Shown: positions 34,380-45,159 of the stretch, piece after piece | Position numbering within the stretch: the first letter of the stretch is position 1 | Layout: every line of letters starts with the position of its first letter | NCBI GenBank assembly: GCA_963169105.1 | Contig: OY720642.1 | Span: 75,556,716 to 75,620,715, forward strand | Source: Ceriagrion tenellum | Lineage: Eukaryota; Arthropoda; Insecta; Odonata; Coenagrionidae | DNA length: 64,000 bases | Reading direction: 5' to 3' | Translations under genes and position numbers: made by a program | The notes under the pieces: generated by a model | Databases searched by the model: none | The model's input: only the letters and a program-made list of their open reading frames with translations | Told to the model about the DNA's origin: nothing

Positions 34380-35140
34380 CTATGAAGGAAATGTACAACA
34401 GAATTCGCCATGCAGTTCTTTTCTTTCTTGAAACACTTTCTTAGCCCCGTACTCTGTCCCGTCCATTCTCATCAATCTCCGTTCCTGCTCCCCAAAGTTT
34501 GCCGCATTCCTTCGGTGTTTTGGAAGGTGTTTTCTGGGGGCTTTCCTTCCCCTCCTCCCCACCCCTAATGCTACTCCCCCCCTACATCCTGCTGACTCCC
34601 CGTTCGCCACCTGGTGGGCCGAGCCAGGGCGATTTAGAGCCGTGGACCGCGGTGCGTTGCTCCCGGCTTCTTCAGCCGCACCGTCGGAGGTCGCAAATCT
34701 CCTCCTTCGCGCTGAACTTTCCCGACGTGCCCTCCTCGCGAATTAAAGCCCTCTTTAGAAATCCCCAGAGCACTTTCCGTTTGTCATTCTCCTTTGTTTC
34801 CCTCTCCCTCTCTCGCGTTCCCAATTCCTTTGCTCAGCGTTACACGCTGCGTAATAGATCCCAAAGGGCTTTTGCCCTTCCGTATTTTTTTCATCGTGGA
34901 AATCGCCGTGGTTTGAAGCGAAACGTTCGAAACACGGCTTAATTTGTCGCATCGGCTGCAATTTGCTTCCTTCCCTCGCGTAATTTTCGAGGGAAAGACG
35001 AGATAATCTTCCTCAGGAACGAAAATTTCAGGTCCGCAGTGAGACGTTCGATTGTTTCTCAATGGGCAGATGCCTCGAATGAAGGTGATTGGGCGGTTGG
35101 TACATCTATACGCTTGTTTTATTGCAGCTGAGGACATGGT
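34380..35140. other. GC-elevated, CpG-containing segment
   Basis: Clearly richer in G+C than its flanks, with open frames of up to 147 codons on both strands (34,499-34,942 plus; 34,784-35,137 minus). Products are rich in Ser, Arg and Pro with no domain. It could be an unrecognised first exon, promoter or CpG-rich regulatory region; nothing confirms this. Confidence 0.3.
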
Positions 35141-35894
35141 ATCTGTTTTTGTTGGGTAAGGTTGGCGAAAAATCCCGAGAAATGTGATCGGTTGTGCGCA
35201 GTACCAGCCTTCTTGAGTTCAATCAGTATTTATCTAGTGGAATATTCCTCCACCTGATTCCAGTATTCTCCAGTTAACTTTTTTGACGTTTTCTCGAAAA
35301 CTTTTCCCAAACCTTCCAATCAATTTACAGAAAATACTTTATGACACGAAATTATGTTCCCCATCGCGAATTTCATTGTTTCTTAAGACAAGACATTGAT
35401 AGGAGACAATTAAATCATAGATTAAAATTGACGTTATGAATTGCAAAAGAACCGTAATTTTGAGAGCAATAATGGATTCTGTAAGTTTTTGGTATATAAA
35501 AATAGGCAAAGATATGTATGCGAAACTACTGGCCTGGGTTTTTCATGACATAGATAATTCTTTGTATTTTACGTCTGTCATATTTTTTACCTAGAGCTCA
35601 CTTAGTACAAAAACTGCTTCAAGTATCGAAATTTGAATGATTTTCAGGGCAATCAGATTCACAAATCTCTTAGCGCTCACGAGTTAATTCATGGATAACT
35701 AGTATGCCTTCTTTTTTATAGACCTTTTATCTAATTGATCCTTAAGGTAATGTATATGGAATATGGACTAAAAGCAATTTAGATGTAACTTAACTACGGA
35801 ACATAGTCAGTATATGTTGAATTTAATTTGTATGTAATATTGTGTTCAAAATTGACCGTCAAATACTGGATTCAGTTTAAAAATAAATTATCTT

Positions 35895-36138
35895 CACAAA
35901 TGAAAAAAATTACTTGGTTTTCTTCCTATGATTTATTTTCTTGGTGCAGCATATTTTGACACAATGGTGTCACCATCAGATACCGGCATATGTTGAGTTG
36001 GTGATGTATTTGATGATGTACCTGATGCTGTACCTGATGATGACCTGATGAAGTACCTGATTATGACACCGTTGTGCTGAAACGTGTACCAAGAAAATAA
36101 TTCTGTGGATGAAAACCCAAGTTATATTTTCATTTGTG
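35895..36138. repeat. Foldback with CTGATG-type repeats in the loop
   Basis: Arms of about 85-90 bp (35,895-35,983 and about 36,052-36,138), imperfect, both with accaagaaaataa-type sequence and ending in caaatg/catttg. The loop holds tandem gatgatgtacctgatg-like words. The right arm carries the motif of 36,053-36,089. Confidence 0.7.
36053..36089 (+). other. Hammerhead-like RNA motif, locus 3 (weak)
   Basis: GTAC, CTGATTA, a cac...gtg hairpin (imperfect), GAAAC, GT, GTAC. The outer stem and both core words are kept, but the hairpin is poorer than at the other loci. Confidence 0.25.
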
Positions 36139-36842
36139 TAAATCAACTTCCACACAGTTGAACCTAGAACCATGGAACGTAATAAAGTGTTTTCTTCGAT
36201 GTTTAAGGCGGAAAACTCCAGTTCTACAAAGTTATAAAATTTGCTTCGTTTTGATGTAAAAACATTACCCTGCTAATAGGAGACATAATTAAGCTGCTAC
36301 TTCCCGTTATTGATACGAATATTGAAGCATAATTCGATTAGTTATGCTTAATGTAGAGCAACACAAATAATAAATGCGTCTGATACCTTAACTCAGTCTC
36401 TGCTCAATTTTTAAAAGTGATAGAATAGACGAATAAAACGCTAACTTTTGAGAATTTTCGTAAACACTAAACGAATAAACGTACTGGTTCTTCTAATCTG
36501 GTCCATCTAATCGCTTTATCAATTGTAAAACTTCCGATAATGTCGAATGTATAAAGATACCTGATCAAGATGAAATCAAAATTCTAGGAGCGTTACACAC
36601 ATTTTTTTCTGTATTTTACTTCATTTACCGTCATGAAACTCCAAATTTCTCTATCTATAGTTACAATCAGTATGATTAGCATTGAAACGAACCTGGTTAT
36701 TCACAAAATTTAAAAATATCTACACAATCTACATAAATCAATCAATAGGTTATTTCACGCCTCCCACTCTCTATCCACATATTAATGTTCCCCTTTGACC
36801 ACATCGTGAGCGAACATAAGAGTGTTTCACAGCGCTAAAAGG

Positions 36843-37205
36843 GGTTAGGTTGGAGGCCGCTGGGGACGCGGGGGCGACACGCTAGGCTTAGTTTGCTTGA
36901 AAAATTCAGAGCTGCTGTGTTTCAGATCGACACAGAGAGTAAAATTTTTACGCCTTACTACATATCTAGGCCTGATGGAAGCAATAAAATAAGAGGGACA
37001 CATTGCCGAACAGATAGGCACGAAAACTGGTTCATTCCACACACATTATTGAGCATAATTAAACGAGAGTTCCACTCAATACACCCCCTTATTACGCGTA
37101 TCCATTCACCTCCCAAAACCTTATCCCTTACATCTTTACACGGCTGATATCCTAGCACCCCGTCACTCTCCCATGAATATGTATGGTATGTTGATGTAAG
37201 TTATA
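36843..37205 (+). mobile_element. LINE family A, 3' end, left half of a tail-to-tail pair
   Basis: Translation shows HARLSLLEKFRAAVFQIDTE-like and YISRPDGSNKIRGTHCRTDR blocks. The 3' tail (gtatgttgatgtaagttat) meets the reversed tail of the next element at about 37,205. Confidence 0.8.
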
Positions 37206-37645
37206 TCTACATCTAAACACTAGCCCGCGAGCCATCATATGGGCGTGTGGCAGGGGATGGTAGATCACCAGCCGTATAAAAATGTATAATTTTTGGAGGT
37301 GAAATGGTGACATGTACCATGGGAGTGTATTTAGAGGAGCTCAGTTTTTACTGTAGTCGCTTATTTAGCGCGGAAAGAACGAGTTTTTGTATCTATCTGG
37401 TCTCTATTTTGTATCTCTCTAATTTTTATCGTGTCTGTCAGACCTAAAATGTAGTGAGGCGTCATGATACTATTCTCTGTGTCACTCTGAAACACACCGG
37501 TTCTGTATATCTCAAGCAGCCTAAGCCTAGCGTGCAGCCTCCAAGTCTCAGAGCGCATTTAGTTTGTTGCAACTTTATGCACAATTCCGATGATAGGAAT
37601 GTAAAAAATAAAAAACGCGATCACGAAGAAACTTTCCGAGTGACG
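37206..37645 (-). mobile_element. Chimeric LINE-A-tailed element, second copy
   Basis: Minus strand: 5' part gtcactcggaaagtttcttc to gttgcaacaaactaaatgcg, then the family A end from ctctgagacttggaggctgc to the tail. The junction is the same as at 26,373-26,811, showing that the chimera existed before both insertions. Confidence 0.7.
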
Positions 37646-37659
37646 GTTTAAATTTTACT

Positions 37660-40600
37660 CCATGAAATTCCTTCAGGGGAACACCTCGACCCTAGGGCAA
37701 TCGGTACACGAAAATCTCATTCACCCCGAAAGGAAGCTGTGCGACATTGGAAAAAGAAGGATGTGTCGGATTTACTTCCAAGTGGACCTCAAATAAAAAC
37801 AAAGCCACTCCTGTAGAACATATGATCCTTCCGTAGAACTGCCCATAGCCATAAATTAGAAACTTTTTTGTACGTCGGACTCCACAGAGCGAGAAGTTCT
37901 ACAGCGCCACCCAGCCGAGAAAATCGATAATCACTGTCCCTTATCCTAGAGACACGATGATGCTCTCCTCGCTAAGGAATCCGAGGTGGCGAGATTGTGG
38001 CACGCGCGTAAAAAGAGGTCCATTGTTTGGAAAAGAGACAAAAACAAGGCGCAAAAAAGGTGACTGTCAGGCAGATAACCTCAAGTGGAGCGGGAATTTG
38101 GTGGCCAAGATCACGCTGATAGAGGGAATGCCGGACGGGAAAGGATCCGTTCGTTAGGCCGGTCAGGAGGAAATGAGACAAAAGGGGAGATAAGGATAAG
38201 AGGTGAAAGTGGTACTTGAGGACGAAGAAAGACGACTACGCAAAAAATGGCGAGAATTTAACCATTAAGAGAAGTAATAAACATAATTACAAGCGCTTGG
38301 TTATGATTCTACACTTCATTTAAAGCAACATGACATAAGTTTCGATATATTAAGCCATCATTAGTCACAAGCAGTTGGGTGGCTTACCCTTGTATTGGTA
38401 CCCAAAAGGGGAGAGGAGGAATGTGAAAACATGGAGGATGGGGAGCATAGGAGTAACGGACAAAGCTGTTTGTGAAGTGGTTGGTGGCCTTTTGCGCATG
38501 AGTAAAATAACGAAAATTCTGTGTCGTTCGAGGTCACGACCACCATAAAATTTTGTATGAGTGAGGAATGAAACAAAATTACTTCATTAAAAATTTTTTA
38601 GGTTCACATGCGGTATCTGAATTTACAATTTTAGGTCTCCTTGTGGGAATATTCGAAATGGGACTGAAGTTGGCTGTGAGTAATCCCCATTCTCAATTTG
38701 CTGTTACCCACTATAATATTGGATGTGTCTGATCGTCCAACTTGGATAAATATCCTCCTCCTTTTCACAGGACTATGGAAGCTCCGTGGCCCAAGTCCCA
38801 AAATCGTCCTCTGCGAAACGTCAGAAATTTTTGCGAGAGCGATGACGTACGCGCGCGGACAGGCGAGGCAGGAAGGGCGAGCGAAGTGACCGAACCACCC
38901 GAGGACGTGGGCTGGCGTCTAGCTGCCTTGATGGCGTTCTTCTTATAAGGGAGAATTGATTGAAGATAGATACTGACGGTAAAAAAGGGTTGCGTGGGAG
39001 ATGTACTCCATTTATTCCCATGCCGGTGCGCTGAGAGCGACCGTTTGTTACAGCTGCTGCGATCGAGACTAGGCGGAGACTATGGTGTGTCATATCGTTC
39101 CAATTTGAATTGCGAGTATATTTCTTGGCCAACCTGGAAGATTGTGTCAACGATATTCCCCCTCATACATACGCCCTCTTGCAATGGAGGCTCTCGTATT
39201 TCAATTACCCCGCACACTCATTATTTTATGGTTTTACCACAGCTGAGAGAGACTTGGTCGCGGAACTCCCTTGCTAATTGATTGGTGCGTGGGATGGTGC
39301 ATTATGGGTGAAAGGGTCTGTCCAGCTGGTAGAAACAGGTCACCTGATCGTAAAATATAAGCGATTTCAATTATTAAGACGCAGGTATCGGAGGGTAAAT
39401 CTCTCGATGGATTAAATTTGTCTAGAAAAGCAAAATATTACTCTGGGCGTCGTCATAACCTATTTTTATGTCCAGACTGGTTAACGTGTCTTTGGAATCA
39501 TACGGATATCTCTCTCGTTGAAAGACCCAGAAGAATTTACGAATGTCCTATATGCGGTCCATGTAGGAGAAAGTAAAACTCCTTAATGCTTAAATTATAT
39601 GGGTTTGGAAATACAGCATTTCTCAATAAATTACTGCATCGAGAATATTACGAAAATTCATTTGCAAAATAATTATCTCTTTTAATTTCAAACATAATAA
39701 GTTGAAATAGCCTAACTTGCGATGCAGCGTATTGTTGCATCGCAAAAAAGCGGAACTGCGTAAAGTTAATTGTCTTTCTCACACCAAAATGAAATAAATT
39801 TTATGAATGAATGCAGGAGTTAAGTGATAGACCATATTTTTATATAATGCATATGAATAAAAAAGTTTATTCTTGTGTTTTCATTGTATATGTCGTGAAC
39901 ATCATTCTATAGCCGATGACGTTCTCTCATCTGGGAAAATAAAGGCACGAGTAAAGTAATGTACGATTTTGGAATATATAACGAATAAATTTAAAATGAC
40001 AGATAAGTATTGCAGCGTATTATAGAAGGGCTCGCGTATGAGTAAGAGATTTGACTGAGATAATTGCTTCTTGTCAACTATTGAGTGCCTTAACCAAATA
40101 GTACTTGACACTTGTTAGTTGATAGAAGTAATTTTTACACTAGTGAGCGCGTCGGGACATGCAAATGTCTCTTCTCACCCCTATTGTCTGGTATTTCTCC
40201 ATCTTTCAACCAATGCCCTTGCTTTCTTTCCTCTACTCTTTTAAAGAAATTGCCCTTTCTTAACTATTGAGGACATACTCAAGATCTCTTTCGCACGAGT
40301 GTTTATTCTTGCCATTAGAAACTAAAATATTTCCCAAGTTATTTCGCGTGGTTTTCGGTACTTTGTAAGAAGGTTAGAAATTTGTAAATTATCTACTTTT
40401 TCGAAAACATTACAAGAGTCGTCAGTCTTCTTTTTCCCACTTTCTTGCATCTTTTTCTCCAGTTTCTTCCTCCTAGTATTCCTTAATCCATAAAGTTACA
40501 TATTTGCTCACCATCATGTCCGTGGTTTGCGATCCTCTTCATTATTTGGAAGCTATTTTGTGGCGATTTTATCAATTCAACCTTCTTTCATCCCATCCAT

Positions 40601-40700
40601 AAGGCTGGTATCATTTCTTCTTCCATACGTTTATCAATTCGTTTACACTCTTTATATATTATTCCTCTTTCCTTTTCCCGCTGTAGTTCTATCCAATTAC
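37660..40700. other. No gene recognised; partly GC-elevated (37,900-39,300)
   Basis: Overlapping frames on both strands (for example 38,821-39,150) lack domains. A small palindrome gcgatgcagcgtattgttgcatcgc lies at about 39,720-39,744. The remainder is AT-rich and unrecognised. Confidence 0.35.
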
Positions 40701-40730
40701 GTTCCCTCAGAGAATTTTTAAAGGACATTC

Positions 40731-41157
40731 ATTTTAGGGCCTTAAAGTGAGCTCGCCTGCGAACCCGAGGGTCGCGGGTTCGAGTCCCGTCTGGATAGAA
40801 TATTATCTGCCCAGGACATGGGTGTGTGTGTTCGTCTCTTGTTAATGTTAAAACACCCGATGTAAAAGGCCTTTGATGAGCTGTTTTCGCGGTTGTGAGT
40901 ATAAATAAATAAATAAATAAATAAACTTCTGAAGTTTCTTAATGCTAATATTTCAATTATTCACCGGCCTTTTCTCTGTCATACGTTAATATGATTTGAT
41001 TTTTTCTTTTTGCATTGTCTACTTTCCTATACACCATGTGTATTCTTCCAATTGGTATCATTTAGGCAGCCTGTTATTTTAAAATCTTTGATCGCTTCTT
41101 TTCTTACTATTTCAAGACTAGTTCACTTCTTCTCTAACTGCTTTAAGGCCCTAAAAT
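40731..41157. repeat. 17-bp perfect inverted repeat pair flanking a SINE
   Basis: attttagggccttaaag (40,731-40,747) and its exact reverse complement (41,141-41,157). It could be the termini of a small element or chance; no target duplication was seen. Confidence 0.45.
40748..40924 (+). mobile_element. tRNA-derived SINE, family S1, copy 3 (variant)
   Basis: T-arm gcgggttcgagtcccgt and ctgcccaggacatgggtgtg match copies 1 and 2. The body diverges after ttcgtctcttg and the tail is (AAAT)n instead of (ATT)n. The 5' head is shortened or replaced. Confidence 0.8.
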
Positions 41158-41484
41158 CTTGCATATTAAATGCATTTTTATGCTATGCTATGGGTAAGGA
41201 TGATTCTTTCTATGACAGCTTGAGCAAAGAATAAAACTACAATTAGTAAATTCTAATTGGAAATGTTTTTACTTTAACTAATTTATTCCTTGAGCTTAGT
41301 CGTTAAGAGTTTGCTAGGGATAAAGAAGTTCCAGGTATGTTGAGCTAAAAGTGCAAAATGTGACAGCAGAAAAAATTCATTTATGTTGAATTAAATAATG
41401 TTTTCTTATTCCTTGTTTATCACAGAAGCTCTTTAGTGGATGGACATAAAGTATACAAAATCACGAGTTACAAAATTTGTATTG

Positions 41485-42075
41485 AGTGCTTGTCTAAGGA
41501 AGCGAAAATTGCCGTGTACAAAAGTGAACTTCTTCCTACTTTGTTGTATGGTAGTGAAACATGGGTATGTAAGGATAAACATAAGAGTAGACTAAACGCC
41601 GTGGGTATGAGTTATCTGAGGAGTATTTGCGGAAAAAGTAGGATGGATAGGGTCAGGAATGAGTGGATCACGAATGAATGTGGGTTAAATGCTCCTGTAA
41701 TGGACGTGTATGAAAGGAGTGTGCTTCGCTGGTTTAGCCATGTTGAGAGAATGGATGACAATCGAATAACGAAACAGATATATGAGAGTAGAATGAATGG
41801 TGTGAGAGGTAGAGGTAGGCCGAGAAAGTTGTGGTTGAATGTGGTTGAGGAAATTCTTAGGAGGAGGAATATTAGGAGTCTTAAAAACAGAAGGGTGTGT
41901 AAGAAGCAGTGTATGGGGGTAAATGAGTCAAAAGAGGTTTGCAAGGATAGGTCAGTATGGAGGAAATTATTGAATTAGTTAGTTAAACAGAGTTAGGTGT
42001 ACAATTATATATTAATGAGTGAAAAATTTCGACTGTGCCTAACCCGGAAGGGGACGTCGTGGTGGATATGTATAT
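41485..42075 (+). mobile_element. LINE family B, 3' fragment, copy 4 (open frame)
   Basis: The frame is open from 41,436 to the natural stop at 41,976-41,978. Family B protein starts near CLSKEAKIAVYKSELLPT, then LLYGSETWVCKDKHKSRLNA, MDRVRNEWITNECGLNAPVM, GRGRPRKLWLNVVEEILRRR and the end SVWRKLLN. It is the least damaged family B copy and has no internal stop. The upstream codons (41,436-41,484) are non-element DNA. The 3' UTR has taacccggaaggggacgtcg and a TATG-like end. Confidence 0.9.
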
Positions 42076-42079
42076 ATGT

Positions 42080-44590
42080 CTGTATTGGTCGTTACGGGGA
42101 CGAGTTTGCAAAAAAGCAACATTAAAAAGGAGAAATTTTATACTAAGATCTTTTGCTTGAGAGTGGTAAAGTTCGCTTGGTTAACGCAAAATTCAGGTAA
42201 AGAGTATCTGATTTCGTTATTTTATCATAAAAAAGGTCCTTCAGTTGCTTGTGGCTATGATTCCGGCAGATGCCGCTATTACGTATGTTATTTACACGTG
42301 AGTCAGTGGTGAGGTCTTTTCAAACTCACGCTCGTGAGTCAGTTGCGCAATGGGCTCACGTATTATTTTCCGAAGGCCAATTTCTTAAGAGTTGACAAAA
42401 ATACACCGTAATGCTATGTGTTAAAGCGTTTTTCTCTGTAGTTGCTGTAATACTAAACTAATTTTGGCTTTTAAGCACTATAATCTTTCAAAATAATTGT
42501 AAAATCACAGACGTTTGTGATATCATCTCTTGAGACGAGGTGTAAAGTATATCCGTATCTGATGAGGAACAGTTCAGATCATAGTCGGACCTTAGGCTAC
42601 GTTAATATGGAATGAAACTTTCCGATAGGTATTTCAGATGTTTAAATCCATAACTGAGTTTATGTAACGAATAAATAATGCAGAGCTTGCTACTCACATT
42701 ATCCTTTCTCACTGATGTGGTGGCTTATGCGTATTGCACTCAGCGCTATAGTAGTACATGTATGTAGCACTGTATTTTTATATCCATTTAGTCTGGAAAA
42801 CAACATCCATATCTCAAATAAATGTTTTTAGTATTAGTGCCTTCCCTGAATGTGTCCAAATACGAGTATCACTATTAATATTGGAGATGTATCATACTAA
42901 GTTTCACAAAACAAAAGGGTCTGTAGCCCAGCAGGAAATCAAATGTGCGTGTACTTATGACGGAGTTAACGTTGCCGTTAGATTAAGAAATTCAATATTA
43001 TAATTATGATCTTCTTAGGGGATGAAATGTGGCCTGTCTTTTGAATGCATGTTATTAACCCCATACCACACGTTTTACAATTTTTTTAATAGGTTTCTCA
43101 TCGAATTCACATATTCACACAAGTCAGCAATTTACAATTCAATACTCGAAATCGGAGTTAAGGTGGTTAGCGGGGTGAAAATGGTACAGAAAAAGAAAAT
43201 TTTAGATGTGGACGGAATAAGCGGACTAATGAGAGAGGGAGGTAGATGTAGGAGGTTAATTCATGTACTGTAGTTTGCAAAGCTAAGTATTGCTCGATTC
43301 ACGATTCTGAGTATCGCCTCATGTAGATTACGTAATCTTTGTCTTCGGCCTCACCACGTAATCACTGCAATATCGCCAAACTCCGCTGTTGTCACATTCT
43401 GATTAATAACCTCGCTGAGTATGTATTTTTCCTTGCTGAACATGGTACATCGAATTTTTACGTATATTGCATGTTTTTTTCGTTCTATTTACTATTTTAC
43501 TGGATACCATCGACTTACCAACAAAACATTTAGGCAGAGGGATGGGTATACGCAATTTGTGGGTGGAAAGGGGTGGAATTTCCCCCCCAATTTGCAGAGA
43601 TAAAATTTTCGTTATGTTACGAACAGGATAATACGGACGTTTTACGCTAGTAATAAAGTTACACGCACATTTTCATCGCTCTGCTTTATTTATTTCTATG
43701 AATTTATTAATTAAATTAAATTTAATTTAACGTTAAAGGGAAAAGAAACAATATTAGGAATAATTCTGTGGCCGCAGCGTTCGAATGGTTATTGGGAGAG
43801 AGGGACTTGTTTATTCTAATAATGGAGAATACATCCTGTTCCGATTAAGTGAATTATGGTGTCTTTTTAATATTGCAACGTACGTCTTAGATAATCCAAA
43901 TATTTCGTTTTTGATCTAAATGAATAGAACGTTGAGAAAATAAACACCCCTTTACTCAAACTCATTAGCTCAGTGATTAATTTTCATAGCATTTACATAG
44001 CTACCGACAATAGCGTTGTGATTTAGCACATATGTTTGCATTTTATAAACATAAGTTACGAGCTAAAGATATCAGACTAATAACAGTGAAATAATTTCCA
44101 GATTCATGAATGAATATATTAATTACTAATTATGCTACGTCACACAGTAAATATGTGTGTATGACAGTAAGTATTACCTATGAAATTTCGTTGAATGATT
44201 TAGTGTGTTCACGGTGTGTCCATTGATGATGTGCAAATATTTTATTAGATCCCTACGTAAATTAGTATGGATGAAATTCCACTGTGATAGCGTCCATTCT
44301 AGTCGGGGGCACTGCGCTGTTAATGGTTCCTTAGGGTGGAGAGCGACGTACTGACGGATGAGGGAGAATTGTAATCATTCGAACGGCTGAGGCGCCATGT
44401 GGGAAGACGGAACGAGTCGTGGACTGCGCGTGTCTCACGGTTTGAGTCCGTTTAGAGATTTATTGGCTGCGATCGCAATTAAAGGAATATCTGTTCCAAT
44501 CTCAAACGCCTTCTTTGCTTGATTCGCCTCACTTAGCCTCCTCCGCTTCCGACCATCGTTAGGCCCATTGTCTTGCGATTTGCGGAGGGA
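42080..44590. other. No recognised feature
   Basis: AT-rich DNA; short frames without domains. Confidence 0.4.
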
Positions 44591-44612
44591 TGGAAAACTT
44601 CTCTCTCGTGTG

Positions 44613-45006
44613 AACTGTGGGACGGCGAAAGGGGTGAGTGCGGAGTTGATGGGAGGCGATTAAATCGACAGTGTGAGTGAAATGGGTGGGGGTGCAAGTG
44701 TGTGAGCGATTTTTCACGGGGCATTCCATTGCGCGTTTTGATGCATACGAACTGTGGGACAGCGAAAGGGGCGAGTGCGGATTTGATCGGAGGCGATTAA
44801 ATCAAAGAAGTGAGTGAAATGGGTGGGGGTGCAAGTGTGTAAGTGATATTCCCCGGGCATTTCATTGCGCATTTGATGCATGCGAACTGTGGGACGGCGA
44901 AGATGAGAGTCCGGAGTTGATGGGAAGCGATTTAATCGCTAGTTTGAATGAAGTGGGTGGAAGTGGGTTCTCACCAGGCATTTTATTGCGCATTTTGATG
45001 CATGAG
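44613..45006. repeat. Tandem array of about 135-bp units (three)
   Basis: Units start at 44,613, 44,750 and 44,885 with aactgtgggacggcgaa and end with ttgcgcattttgatgcat(g/a). They share ggaggcgattaaatc and gtgagtgaaatgggtggggg. A fourth very worn end (ttgcacattcagatgcatga) follows at about 45,135-45,155. Confidence 0.85.
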
Positions 45007-45159
45007 ACTTAAAATTTCAGCTGTGTAAACCATCTAGCGATGATGCCGGAGTCACAGAACGCTATGCTCAATGGAGCGTCGTTTCAATTTTCCCCTCTTA
45101 AGTGATTTAAGCACTATTAGCGCGTGGCATTATGTTGCACATTCAGATGCATGAGTACA

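Noticed and set aside
34499..35137. Open frames of 147 (plus) and 117 (minus) codons
   Set aside because: GC-elevated DNA lowers stop frequency; no domain or start context on either strand.
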